Shown here in pieces: positions 24,954 through 33,950 of a stretch of 64,000 nt of DNA (position 1 is its first letter; the number at the start of each line of letters is the position of its first letter). The notes beneath the pieces were generated by a model, which was not told the origin of the DNA, did not search any database, and worked only from the letters and a program-made list of their open reading frames with translations. Source of the DNA: Chthoniobacter sp. Its GTDB lineage: Bacteria; Verrucomicrobiota; Verrucomicrobiia; Chthoniobacterales; Chthoniobacteraceae. Both the position numbers and the translations under genes were made by a program. The stretch spans positions 47,973-111,972 of the forward strand of contig JAIOPH010000031.1 of the NCBI GenBank assembly GCA_021414005.1. Reading direction: 5' to 3'.

Positions 24954-27433
24954 ATGCCGCGCTTCTTTTTCAACCGGGCGATGACGCGGTCGAGCTGCCT
25001 CGTCACTTCCAGCCACGCGGCGTCGCGGTCGCGGTGCTGTTTGATCGGCTTGCCGCCGGGTTGGATGGCTTGGATTTGGCCGAGTTCCAGTTTGGTGAAA
25101 GGGCACGCGCGCACGACGATCGGGACGATGGCGCATTGGCCGGCGGCGTCGCGCTTCCGCGCCGCTTCCATTTCCTTGAGCATGCAGTAGTCGGAGCGGA
25201 TGAAGTCGTTGCTCAGTAGCAGCACGACGATGTCGGCGCGTTCGAGGTTGCCGAGGATTTCGGGCTCCCACTTTTGGCCGGCTTCGATGCGCGTGTCGTC
25301 CCAAGACTGGATCTCGCTTTTCCGCTCGTACGCTATCAGCGCGCCGCGCAACTCGTCGCGCAGGAGGTCGTCTTTGTGCGAGTAGCTGATGAAGAGCGAC
25401 AAGGCGGGATCGAAAAGCCTCGGGCCACGGTCTGCCCGGTTGGCTCCCGGTACGTCGAAACCATCGAGCAGCTTCTTCACGCTAAACTTTACCGGCATAC
25501 GGGCAAAGAAATGACGTTCTCCGGTGTTGACCACCACCTTGTATTCGTCATCGCCCGCTGATTCATAATCGAGCAATTCCTCATACGGCACGAGTACGCC
25601 GGGATGCCCCGGCACCGGCACCAACTCCGTCACCGGCAGCTTCTCAAAGCTCCGATGTATGCGCTCGAAATGTTCGCGGATGATGCCGAGCAGTTCACGC
25701 TGGCCGGTGCCGGCGCCGGTTACGCGGATGGTGACGGTGCGGCCGAGCACGTCGCCGCGGACGAGGGCGCGGCAGTTGGCGCGCTCCAGCACCACGCCGG
25801 TGCGCCAGGCGTGTTTGGGTTCGCGGTGGACGTAGGTCTCCACGATGAAGCGCGGGAGCAGGCCCTCGGGCAGCACGGATTCGTAGCGGTAAATGAAGCC
25901 GAGGCACTTCTCGGGCGGGAATTCCGCGTCGAGCTTCGGTTCCTCCTTGGTCAGCAACTCGGGGATGAGATAGGCACGGCCAGCGTCGTCGAGCGGGAAA
26001 CAGAGGCGGAACTTGCGCATCAGCGCCAGAAGATAGGGATGCAGCGCCGCCGGGTAGTTCCGCGCCGGGAGTAGCTTCGCGAAGTCGCCGCAGGTGAGTT
26101 TTCCATTCTGCGCCTTGAGCTCGGTGGAGTTGAGCAGGTCGTAGATGCCCTTGGTGACCCATTGCGGATTGAGCACACCGAAGCCGCGCAGCGACTCCTC
26201 CTTGCGGTAGGCGAGCATCAGGCCGAGCGCGTGCAGACTCTCCGCGAGCGCCTCCTGATCCTCCCGCTTCTCCACGCCGCGCTCGGCGCAAAAGGCGCAG
26301 AAATCCTCGAAAGCCAGCCAGTTCTTTTTCGCCGCGGGCAACTCTTCCTTCACGCGCCGCCAATCGGAGGGCCACTTCGCCTTCAGCCCTGGCATCGCCC
26401 CGGCCAGTTCGCGGATGCGCGTCTCCAGTTCCTTGATGCCGTGGCCGGTTTCGCTGTCCGTCTCGAGAAAGACCAGGCCGCGCCCGTATTTGTCGCGGAG
26501 TAGTTCCTTGTTCAGCTCGAAATGCGCGTCGTCCCATTTGTGCAGCAGCACGATCACCGGCGCGTCGTCGCCGGCAAAGGAGCGGACCAGCGAGAGCCAG
26601 TATTCGGCGTCGTGATCCTCGGTGTTTTCGCGCGGGGAAATGAGCACGAGGTAAAGCGCCCGCTCGGTCATGAAAAAGCGGTGCGTCCCGTGCATGATCT
26701 CCTGCCCGCCGAAGTCCCAAACATGCGCCTGCACGTGGTCGCCCTCGATCTTCAGCGGCCAGCGGGTGATCTTGATCCCCGGCGTGCGCTTGAAGGTCTT
26801 GTAATTGCCGGCGGTCAGCCGGTGGACCAGCGAGGTCTTCCCCACACCGCCCCGCCCGACGAGGATGAGCTTAAATTCATTGAGCGGCAGCGCCTCCCCG
26901 CCGCCCTTGATGCGGAAGTAGTAGTCGAGGATTTTAAAGGCATCGATCGTCTTGACGATCTCGGACGGGATGCCGAGATCGGGGTTTCGGTCGAGATACA
27001 GCAGTCCCAGTTGCTTGAGGTCGCAGATGGAGGCCGGCAGCTTGCGGAGCTGGTTGCTGTGGAGATTCAGAATAAGCAGTTGCTTAAGTCCGCCGATGGA
27101 GGCCGGCAGCTCGCGGAGACGGTTGCCTTGGAGATACAGCCTTTGCAGTTGCTTGAGTTCGCCGATGGGGGCCGATAGCTCGCGGAGCTGGTTGCTGCTA
27201 AGATTCAGCGCATGCAAATTCCAAAACCCACCGAGCAAGGTTGGTATCTTGCTGAGTCGATTGCCCCTCAGATCCAGCTCTTCTAGTTGCTTGAGTTCGC
27301 CGAGGAAGGCTGGCAGCTCGGAGAGGCCTAAGTCACTCAAATTTAAGGTTCCTTCCCCTTTGCGGTGGCATAGGGCGATACGCTTTTCAGCTTCAGCGAA
27401 AGCTTCCTTTGGGTCGTCGTATTCGTAGGCCAT
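24950..27433 (-). CDS. LRR-Roc-COR (Roco) GTPase with C-terminal TIR domain
   Basis: Encodes 827 residues. Residues ~28-160 are six leucine-rich repeats of ~23 residues (for example LEELDLRGNRLSKIP). Residues ~185-345 are a Ras-of-complex GTPase: P-loop GRGGVGKTS (193-201), G3 WDFGGQE (239-245) and G4-like HKWD (298-301). Residues ~360-660 form the COR region. Residues ~677-815 are a TIR domain opening with LSLFISYSHKDD and carrying SDYCMLKEME, whose glutamate (about E754) matches the catalytic position of NAD-cleaving bacterial TIRs. Bacterial Roco proteins are intracellular GTPase switches. A TIR effector suggests an NLR-like sensor that would signal or deplete NAD on activation. The role is inferred. 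The gene sits alone beside a repeat and uvrB duplication, hinting at recent arrival. Confidence 0.92.
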   Translation of the reverse strand: MAYEYDDPKEAFAEAEKRIALCHRKGEGTLNLSDLGLSELPAFLGELKQLEELDLRGNRLSKIPTLLGGFWNLHALNLSSNQLRELSAPIGELKQLQRLYLQGNRLRELPASIGGLKQLLILNLHSNQLRKLPASICDLKQLGLLYLDRNPDLGIPSEIVKTIDAFKILDYYFRIKGGGEALPLNEFKLILVGRGGVGKTSLVHRLTAGNYKTFKRTPGIKITRWPLKIEGDHVQAHVWDFGGQEIMHGTHRFFMTERALYLVLISPRENTEDHDAEYWLSLVRSFAGDDAPVIVLLHKWDDAHFELNKELLRDKYGRGLVFLETDSETGHGIKELETRIRELAGAMPGLKAKWPSDWRRVKEELPAAKKNWLAFEDFCAFCAERGVEKREDQEALAESLHALGLMLAYRKEESLRGFGVLNPQWVTKGIYDLLNSTELKAQNGKLTCGDFAKLLPARNYPAALHPYLLALMRKFRLCFPLDDAGRAYLIPELLTKEEPKLDAEFPPEKCLGFIYRYESVLPEGLLPRFIVETYVHREPKHAWRTGVVLERANCRALVRGDVLGRTVTIRVTGAGTGQRELLGIIREHFERIHRSFEKLPVTELVPVPGHPGVLVPYEELLDYESAGDDEYKVVVNTGERHFFARMPVKFSVKKLLDGFDVPGANRADRGPRLFDPALSLFISYSHKDDLLRDELRGALIAYERKSEIQSWDDTRIEAGQKWEPEILGNLERADIVVLLLSNDFIRSDYCMLKEMEAARKRDAAGQCAIVPIVVRACPFTKLELGQIQAIQPGGKPIKQHRDRDAAWLEVTRQLDRVIARLKKKRGI

Positions 27434-27506
27434 TCCCGGATCTTTCTAGAGCGTGCTATGCACTTTGAGATTGGCAGCGGTGGAGGGCCAAAGGCCCGCA
27501 GACAAG

Positions 27507-27637
27507 CCAGCCCAGGGCAACGCCCTGGGTTCCCATGAAAAAAACGGACCAGCCCTGAAAGGGCGGCACAGGTGGTTGCGCCCCTTCAGGGCTGACCCAT
27601 TTTCCACCGTGACCCCAGGGCGTTGCCCTGGGCTGGC
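27507..27637. repeat. nested REP-like palindrome
   Basis: Two inverted copies of an element with core CCCAGGGC(AAC/GTT)GCCCTGGG at 27511-27529 and 27614-27632, each itself an 8-bp hairpin. Between them lies a second inverted pair, CAGCCCTGAAAGGGCG with its near-complement. The whole 131 bp can fold into a long stem. It resembles paired REP/BIME elements mobilised by RAYT transposases, but no RAYT gene is in the window. The rest of 27434-27789 shows no gene. Confidence 0.8.
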
Positions 27638-27789
27638 GTGTTTGCGCACCTTTGGTGCTCCGAGGCGGTCAAACGCGAAACCGCGTGCGTCGATGAGGTG
27701 GTAGTCTTTCATCCCGGTGGCCGCGCAGCATGGCCGATGACCGCGCCGGGAACAAGCGCGACGCCGCGCCCGCAGCCTCGGGCGATTGC

Positions 27790-27980
27790 GTCTGATTTTC
27801 CGCCCGCCCGGTTGCCCTCCGGCGCGTCCGCCGCTACATCTGCCGGATGCCTTTTGAACTCGCCTCCGACTACTCCCCCCAGGGCGACCAGGCGCAGGCG
27901 ATTGCCAAGCTGACCAAGTCCATCCTCGCCGGTAACCGCCACCAGACGCTACTTCGGGGTGACGGCGTCGGGCAGTTTCT
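27790..27980 (+). pseudogene. uvrB: truncated, frameshifted 5' copy of uvrB
   Basis: Bases 27831-27950 match 29673-29792, the start of the intact uvrB, with four substitutions that I count in 120 bp, all synonymous. Homology continues weakly into the upstream non-coding side, back to about 27790. After codon 35 an extra T and further changes destroy the Walker A loop (LLGVTGSGKT becomes LLRGDGVGQF) and similarity ends near 27980. The gene cannot make a functional UvrB. The following 220 bp up to the esterase contain nothing I can identify. Confidence 0.85.
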
Positions 27981-28200
27981 CGGAGGTCACCATGGCCTTA
28001 GGGCGCGGGCGCGCCGGTTGCCAAGCGCCACCGAGGAGTAAAAATTGAGGCCGCTTGGCAGTGCCTCCGCATCGTTCGTCGTCTGGACAAGCAGGGATTC
28101 ATGCGCCGCTGAAATCGCCGTGATGACTTCCCCAAAATGCGATGGGTTGAATAGCCGGTTTCTGGAGTGACTCGCGCCTCCCGAAAGTTAACCTCTGCCC

Positions 28201-29487
28201 ATGAAATCCCGTTCGTTGTTTCTCGCACTCCTAGCCACGACCGTCTGCGGTACGGCGGCCGAAACGCGTGAGGCCAATTACGACGAGGCCAAGGTCAACA
28301 TGGCCCCCTTGCCGGACCCTCTAGTGCTGGCCAGCGGCCAACCCGTGACCGACGCGCAGACGTGGACCAAGCAGCGCCGGCCCGAATTGCTGGAGTTGTT
28401 TCAGGCGCACGTTTACGGGCGGCTCCACGCGAGGCCTGCCGAGATGAAGTTCGAAGTGACGGGCGTCGAACCTGCGGCCTTGCACGGTCTCGCCACCCGC
28501 AAAGAGATCACCGTGCTTTTCACCGGCAAAAAGGACGGCCCCAAAATGAACATCCTGCTCTACGTGCCGAACAACACGAAGAAGCCCGTGCCCGCGTTTC
28601 TCGGCCTCAACTTTTTCGGCAACCACACCGTGGACCCCGACCCCGGAATCACCCTCTCAACCGCGTGGATGCGCGACAATAAGGAGGCCGGCGTGGTCAA
28701 TGGCCGTGCGACGGAAAAAGCACGCGGCTTTCAAACCTCGCGCTGGCAGATCGAAAAAGTAATCCAGCGCGGCTACGCCACGGCGACGATTTACTGCGGC
28801 GACATCGAGCCCGACCACGGCGAGGGCTGGAAGACCGGCGTGCGCGCCGCGCTCAGCTACGAGGGCGCAAACACGCAGTGGAAACCCGACGACTGGGGTG
28901 CGATCGGCGCGTGGTCCTGGGGCCTGAGCCGCGCGCTCGATTATCTGGAGACGGACAAAGACATCAACGCCCAGCAGGTCGCGGTGCACGGCCACTCCCG
29001 CCTCGGAAAGACCGCGCTCTGGGCAGGCGCAACCGACGAGCGGTTCGCCATGGTTATCTCGAATGACTCCGGCGAGGGCGGCGCGGCGCTCACCCGGCGC
29101 AACTTTGGTGAAACCACCGCCATCATCACCAAAACGTTCCCGCACTGGTTCTGCCCGCGCTACTCCACCTATGCGAGCAATGCCCCGGCGCTCCCGGTGG
29201 ACCAGCACGAACTCATCGCGCTCATGGCACCACGGCCGGTTTACATCGCCAGCGCGACGGAGGATCAATGGGCCGACCCGCGCGGCGAATTTCTGTCCGG
29301 CAAAAACGCCGGGCCCGTTTATGCGCTTTTCGAGAAAGCCGGCCTCGGCGTCGCCGAACCGCCCAAACCCGGCCAGCCCGTCGGCGACTTCATCGCCTAC
29401 CACCTGCGCACCGGCAAACACGACATCACGGAATACGATTGGGAGCAGTATCTAAGCTTCGCCGACCGACATTTCAGAAGGAAGTAG
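28201..29487 (+). CDS. CE15 glucuronoyl esterase-like hydrolase
   Basis: Encodes 428 residues with a signal peptide (MKSRSLFLALLATTVCGTAA). The alpha/beta hydrolase carries the CE15 nucleophile motif GHSRLGKTALWAGA (Ser266), the acid region NDSGEGGAALTRR (Glu292) and the histidine in GKHDITEYDW (His407). It also has the NWFGNH-equivalent LNFFGNHTVDPD and GDIEPDH. Bacterial CE15 enzymes cleave the ester between lignin alcohols and glucuronic acid on xylan, outside the cytoplasm. It fits a plant-polymer-degrading lifestyle. It lies between the broken and intact uvrB copies, as if brought in with, or trapped by, the duplication. Confidence 0.93.
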   Translation: MKSRSLFLALLATTVCGTAAETREANYDEAKVNMAPLPDPLVLASGQPVTDAQTWTKQRRPELLELFQAHVYGRLHARPAEMKFEVTGVEPAALHGLATRKEITVLFTGKKDGPKMNILLYVPNNTKKPVPAFLGLNFFGNHTVDPDPGITLSTAWMRDNKEAGVVNGRATEKARGFQTSRWQIEKVIQRGYATATIYCGDIEPDHGEGWKTGVRAALSYEGANTQWKPDDWGAIGAWSWGLSRALDYLETDKDINAQQVAVHGHSRLGKTALWAGATDERFAMVISNDSGEGGAALTRRNFGETTAIITKTFPHWFCPRYSTYASNAPALPVDQHELIALMAPRPVYIASATEDQWADPRGEFLSGKNAGPVYALFEKAGLGVAEPPKPGQPVGDFIAYHLRTGKHDITEYDWEQYLSFADRHFRRK

Positions 29488-29688
29488 CAACCGACGTAAA
29501 AAGGCTCGCAGCACTCTGAAAGGCTGGAGCCTCGTCGCCTGATGCTATCGCGACGAACGTTACCGAGGCGCAGTTCCAATGAACATTACTGGCTCCAACT
29601 TGGTAATAAGGAACGGGAAGAATCTCGGCTGCATTGATTTCATACCCGCCTGTTTGCCCCGCGACGGAACAGCCGCTACATCTGCCGG

Positions 29689-31929
29689 ATGCCTTTTGAA
29701 CTCGCCTCTGACTACTCCCCCCAGGGCGACCAGGCGCAGGCGATTGCCAAACTGACCAAGTCCATACTCGCCGGCAACCGCCACCAGACGCTGCTCGGCG
29801 TGACCGGATCGGGCAAGACCTTCACCGCCGCGAATGTGCTGCGCAATGTGGGCAAGCCCACGCTCGTCATGTCGCACAACAAGACGCTCGCCGCGCAGCT
29901 CTACTCGGAGTTCCGGCAGTTCTTCCCGCGCAACGCCGTCGAGTATTTCGTCAGCTACTTCGACTACTACCAGCCCGAGGCTTACATCCCGCGCAGCGAC
30001 ACCTACATCGAGAAAGACTCGTCGATCAACGAGGAGATCGAGCGCCTGCGCCTGTCCACCACGTCGTCGCTGCTCTCGCGCGAGGATGTGATCGTCATCG
30101 CCAGCGTCTCGTGCATCTACGGTTTGGCGTCGCCGGAGGACTATTTGAAAATGCTGCTCACCGTGAAAGTCGGCCAGCAGATCAGCCGCGAAGGCGTGCT
30201 CGCGAAGCTGGTGGATATGCTCTACGAGCGCAACGACGTGGCCTTTGAGCGCGGACGATTCCGCGTGCGTGGCGACGTCGTGGAAGTCCGGCCGGCGAAC
30301 CTCGACGAGGAAGGCATCCGCCTCGAATTCTTCGGCGACGAAATCGAGCGCATCACCCGTTTCGATCCGCTCACCGGCCACACGCTCGACCACCACACCC
30401 ACCTCACGCTCTTTCCGGCGAAGCAGTTCGTGACGCCCTACGAAAAGCTCCAGCAGGCCCAGCGCACGATCCGCGCCGAGATGGAGGAGCGGGTCATCCA
30501 CTTTGAAAAGCACGGCCATCTGCTCGAAGCGCAGCGCATCAAAATGCGCACGGAGTATGACCTCGAGATGATGCAGGAGATGGGCTTCTGCTCGGGCATC
30601 GAAAACTACTCGCGGCATCTCAGCGGACGTCCGCCCGGCTCGCGGCCCTACACGTTGCTCGATTTTTTCCCGCGCGATTTCCTTCTCGTCGTGGATGAAA
30701 GCCACGCCACCATCCCGCAGGTCGGGGGCATGTATGAGGGCGACAAATCGCGCAAAACCACGCTCGTCGATTACGGCTTCCGCCTGCCGAGCGCGCTCGA
30801 CAACCGTCCGCTGCGCTTCCCCGAGTTTATGGAGCGCGTGGGTCAGGTGCTCTACATCAGCGCCACGCCCGCGGAGTTTGAAATTGCCAACTCCACCGTC
30901 GGCAACACCGGCTACATTCCGCACAAGCGCGAACGCATCGGCCAGGAGGAAGACGTGCCGGCGCTCGTCGCGGGCGAATCCGCCGCAGCCGTCGGCGAGC
31001 GACGCGGCGATCCTGAATTACCCGCGCTGCCAGCGAAACTTTCGCGCACCGACGCGCCGGTTGAGCAGTTCGATGTCACCACCCGGCGCGCGCCGCTCGT
31101 CGTTGAGCAGATCATCCGTCCCACCGGCCTGCTCGATCCAAAGATCACCATCCTCCCGCTCAAGAACCAGATAGACGATACCCTCGAACTTTGCCGCCAG
31201 CGCGTGGAGAAAAACGAGCGCGTCCTCATCACCACGCTCACCAAACGCACGGCCGAGGATCTCTCGGACTACCTCAAAGACGTGGGTCTGAGAGTCCGTT
31301 ACCTGCACAGCGACATCGACACCATTGAGCGCGTCGAGATCTTGCGCGCTTTGCGCGCCGCGGAGTTCGACATCCTCGTCGGCATCAACCTCCTCCGTGA
31401 AGGCCTCGATCTGCCGGAAGTCTCGCTCGTCTGCATCCTCGACGCCGACAAAGAAGGCTACCTCCGTTCGCAGACCTCGCTGATCCAAACCGCCGGCCGC
31501 GCCGCGCGCCATGTGAACGGTGAAGTCTATCTCTTCGCCGACACCGTCACAAAAAGCATGCAGGCGCTACTCGCCATCACCGAATATCGCCGCACCCGGC
31601 AGATCGCCTATAACGAAAAACACGGCATCACGCCGCGCAGCGTGCAGCGCGCCGTGCAGGAGAGTCTCCACACGCTGCTCAAAGCGCGGCAGATCGAGGA
31701 AGGTGTCATTCGCGAGGGCGGCGGCAACTTCTCCCTCACCGAAACTCTCCGCGAACTCGAAACCGAAATGCTCACCGCCTCCGGCAATCTCGAGTATGAA
31801 AAGGCCGCCCTCCTCCGCGACCAAATCGCCGAACTCAAAGCCGGCACCGGCCTTGCCAAAATCGAACCCAAGCGCCAGCCCGTGAAATACGGTGCGAAGA
31901 AATCCCGCGGCGCTAAGACGCGGGCGTGA
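29689..31929 (+). CDS. uvrB: excinuclease ABC subunit B
   Basis: Encodes 746 residues. UvrB is the DNA-damage-loading helicase-like subunit of UvrABC nucleotide excision repair. Visible features are FELASDYSPQGDQAQAI, Walker A GVTGSGKT (37-44), the beta-hairpin region YFDYYQPEAYIPRSDTYIEK, helicase motifs (LITTLTKRTAEDLSDYL, NLLREGLDLPEVSLVCILDA) and the C-terminal UVR motif (LEYEKAALLRDQIAELK) that binds UvrC. It is about 70 residues longer than E. coli UvrB because of an insertion at ~405-467 between SATPAEFEI and VVEQIIRPTGLLDP. The rest is collinear. The first 40 codons are duplicated upstream at 27831. Confidence 0.98.
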   Translation: MPFELASDYSPQGDQAQAIAKLTKSILAGNRHQTLLGVTGSGKTFTAANVLRNVGKPTLVMSHNKTLAAQLYSEFRQFFPRNAVEYFVSYFDYYQPEAYIPRSDTYIEKDSSINEEIERLRLSTTSSLLSREDVIVIASVSCIYGLASPEDYLKMLLTVKVGQQISREGVLAKLVDMLYERNDVAFERGRFRVRGDVVEVRPANLDEEGIRLEFFGDEIERITRFDPLTGHTLDHHTHLTLFPAKQFVTPYEKLQQAQRTIRAEMEERVIHFEKHGHLLEAQRIKMRTEYDLEMMQEMGFCSGIENYSRHLSGRPPGSRPYTLLDFFPRDFLLVVDESHATIPQVGGMYEGDKSRKTTLVDYGFRLPSALDNRPLRFPEFMERVGQVLYISATPAEFEIANSTVGNTGYIPHKRERIGQEEDVPALVAGESAAAVGERRGDPELPALPAKLSRTDAPVEQFDVTTRRAPLVVEQIIRPTGLLDPKITILPLKNQIDDTLELCRQRVEKNERVLITTLTKRTAEDLSDYLKDVGLRVRYLHSDIDTIERVEILRALRAAEFDILVGINLLREGLDLPEVSLVCILDADKEGYLRSQTSLIQTAGRAARHVNGEVYLFADTVTKSMQALLAITEYRRTRQIAYNEKHGITPRSVQRAVQESLHTLLKARQIEEGVIREGGGNFSLTETLRELETEMLTASGNLEYEKAALLRDQIAELKAGTGLAKIEPKRQPVKYGAKKSRGAKTRA

Positions 31930-31969
31930 GCCGAGCCACATTTCACCGAGACGGGAGCCGCCACCAGCC

Positions 31970-32154
31970 GTCATCCTGAGCGGAGCGTAGCGGAGTCGAA
32001 GGACCTCTAACTTTTCGCGGGCGGAGGCGGTGGGTGCAATCGGCAGGCTCGGATACGGCGCACCTTTCTCCCACCGGCCTCCGCCTTCGCCCCCGCCGGG
32101 AGTTAGAGGTCCTTCGACTGCGCTCCGCAAAGCCTCCGCTTCGCTCAGGATGAC
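31970..32154. repeat. dispersed inverted repeat with GTCATCCTGAGC ends, copy 1
   Basis: The left arm (31970-32012) reads GTCATCCTGAGCGGAGC through GGACCTCTAACT, and the right arm (32101-32154) is its near-complement. The loop includes GGCGGTGGGTG. A second copy is at 51759-51915. This is a widely scattered bacterial intergenic palindrome of MITE or REP type with no coding capacity. It follows uvrB and could act as a terminator. Confidence 0.85.
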
Positions 32155-32235
32155 GGAGTATTTTCCACCCGCCCTCCCCGCGGCGCGTTTCCCTGTTTGC
32201 AAAATGCGCACGCCAGTTTACCAACTCCCCACCTT

Positions 32236-33240
32236 ATGAAAATCCACCAACCCCGCAGAATCACGAACCGGATCGCGCTCCGCCTGCTCGGCGCGCTCGC
32301 CCTTTTCTCGACCGCCGCTTTCGCCGCTGAGCTGAAGTTTGAAAACGTCCCGAATTTCTTTGAGGCCACGCCCGATGGCAAAGCGCTCGGCGCATGTCAC
32401 GGCGGTCTCGTTTTGGACAAGGCCGGGAACATCTACGTCACCACGGACACGCCGCGCGGCATCGTGGTTTTTTCGCCGGAAGGGAAGTTTGTCCGCGCGT
32501 TCGGACCTACGCAGATTCACGGGCTGGAGATGCGGGAGGAAAACGGCACGGAATTCATCTACGCCGCGCGTCCGTCCGGCCACGAGGTGGTGAAGCTCAA
32601 GCTCGACGGCACGCAGGAGTGGGCGATCACTTTCCCGGCGGAAGCGCAGAACGCCGACGGAGCGCCAATCTACAAGAACGCCGGCGGGTTTAATCCCTGC
32701 GCGGTGACGGTGGGGTCGGATGGCTCGATCTTTGTGGCCGATGGCTACGGCGCGAATTTCGTCCTGAAGTTCGACAAGGACCGCAAGTTCGTGAAGGCCT
32801 TTGGTGGAGCGGGCCGGCCGGAGGGGAAATTCAACACCTGCCACGGTATCGCCCTCGACACGCGGCAGAGCCCGCCGCTGCTGCTGGTCTGCAACCGCAA
32901 CAATAACCGCGTGGAGCACTGGGACCTCGATGGCAACTTCGTGAAGGTCATCCAGAAAGATCTGCGGATGCCGGCCGCGGTGCATATCCGGGGCGACTAC
33001 GCGGTCTTCCCGGAGCTCCAGGGTCGCGTCACCGTATTGGACAAAGACGGCGCGATCGTCGCGCAGGTGGCGGACAATCCCGAAGCCGGTCAGCGCGCCA
33101 ATTTCGGCCTCGCGCCAGATCAATGGAAAGACGGTATCAGCAACTCCCCGCACGGCGGGTCAATCGACAAAGATGGCAACCTGCTGATCTCGGAGTGGAC
33201 CAAGTTTGGGCACCTCCACAAGTTCAAGCGGGTGCCGTGA
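32236..33240 (+). CDS. exported NHL-repeat beta-propeller protein
   Basis: Encodes 334 residues. The ATG at 32236 gives a signal peptide (LRLLGALALFSTAAFAAE). The rest is a series of NHL/propeller blades: GLVLDKAGNIYVTTDTPRGI, VGSDGSIFVADGYGANFVLK, GIALDTRQSPPLLLVCNRNN and SIDKDGNLLISEWTKFGHLH. It resembles the propeller of peptidylglycine amidating lyase and other bacterial 6-blade NHL proteins; no catalytic residues can be assigned. It is probably periplasmic, binding a ligand or acting as a lyase. It ends 14 bp from the convergent pseudouridine synthase. Confidence 0.82.
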   Translation: MKIHQPRRITNRIALRLLGALALFSTAAFAAELKFENVPNFFEATPDGKALGACHGGLVLDKAGNIYVTTDTPRGIVVFSPEGKFVRAFGPTQIHGLEMREENGTEFIYAARPSGHEVVKLKLDGTQEWAITFPAEAQNADGAPIYKNAGGFNPCAVTVGSDGSIFVADGYGANFVLKFDKDRKFVKAFGGAGRPEGKFNTCHGIALDTRQSPPLLLVCNRNNNRVEHWDLDGNFVKVIQKDLRMPAAVHIRGDYAVFPELQGRVTVLDKDGAIVAQVADNPEAGQRANFGLAPDQWKDGISNSPHGGSIDKDGNLLISEWTKFGHLHKFKRVP

Positions 33241-33254
33241 GGCGCGCCTGTGAG

Positions 33255-33818
33255 CTAGGCAAAGACCATCCGTCGCCCGGCTTCATCCAAGAGGGTCCAG
33301 TGTCCGGGCGCGCACGCCCCGAGTTTTAGCCGCCCGATCCGCACCCGCAGAAGCCGCAGGGTCGGGTGTCCGATGGCCGCCGTCATGCGGCGCACCTGAT
33401 GGTTTTTTCCCTCGATCAATTCGAGTGCGATCCATGTGTCGGGCACGTTTTTGCGGAAGCGGATGGGAGGGTCGCGCGGCGAAATCCGGGGCTGCGGGTC
33501 GAGCAGCCACGCCTCGCAGGGCAGCGTCCGGCGTCCGCCGATGACCAGCCCGGCCGCGAGTTGCCGCAGCGCTTCGGCGGACGGCACGCGCTCGACCTGC
33601 GCCCAGTATTCGCGCTCGTGCGCGTGGCTCGGCAGCAGCAGGCGGGAGTTGAGCGCCGGTTCATCGCTGAGCAGCAGCAGCCCCTCGCTTTCGGCATCGA
33701 GCCGGCCGATCGGATAGACTCCTTTCGGAAAGCCAAAGTCGGCGAGCGTGCGGTGCTTCGAGCCGTCCGGCGTGAACTGCGAGACGACGCCGAATGGTTT
33801 GTGAAAGGCGAGGAGCAT
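33255..33818 (-). CDS. RluE-type rRNA pseudouridine synthase
   Basis: Encodes 187 residues from the ATG at 33818. It begins LLAFHKPFGVVSQFTPDG and has the RsuA/RluE catalytic motif PIGRLDAESEGLLLLSDEPA with the nucleophilic aspartate, plus LIEGKNHQVRRMTAAIGHPT near the C-terminus. The length and lack of an S4 domain match RluE, which modifies one uridine in 23S rRNA. The in-frame extension up to 33902 lies inside a short-repeat region and is not protein-like. The divergent HrpB helicase gene starts 132 bp away, across an inverted heptamer-repeat array. Confidence 0.92.
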   Translation of the reverse strand: MLLAFHKPFGVVSQFTPDGSKHRTLADFGFPKGVYPIGRLDAESEGLLLLSDEPALNSRLLLPSHAHEREYWAQVERVPSAEALRQLAAGLVIGGRRTLPCEAWLLDPQPRISPRDPPIRFRKNVPDTWIALELIEGKNHQVRRMTAAIGHPTLRLLRVRIGRLKLGACAPGHWTLLDEAGRRMVFA

Positions 33819-33828
33819 GGCGCGGAAT

Positions 33829-33939
33829 GACGAATGACGGATGACGAATGGCGAAAGAAGTCTGAATGACGAAGCGCTCGCTCGGTCCGCGTCATTCGGC
33901 ATTTGTCATTCCCTCGTCATTCGTCATCCGTCATTCGTC
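33829..33939. repeat. inverted heptamer-repeat array (GAATGAC)
   Basis: Short tandem units of GAATGAC/GGATGAC/GAATGGC run one way on the left, and the complement CATTCGT/CATCCGT on the right. A perfect 22-bp inverted repeat joins 33829-33850 with 33918-33939. It occupies the whole divergent promoter region between the rluE-like gene and hrpB, and could form a long hairpin or cruciform. Confidence 0.85.
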
Positions 33940-33950
33940 TTTCCCCACCC

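Noticed and set aside
26990..27340. Regular repeats suggesting a CRISPR array
   Set aside because: The ~69-bp period is the coding of leucine-rich repeats in frame with the Roco-TIR protein; there are no spacers.
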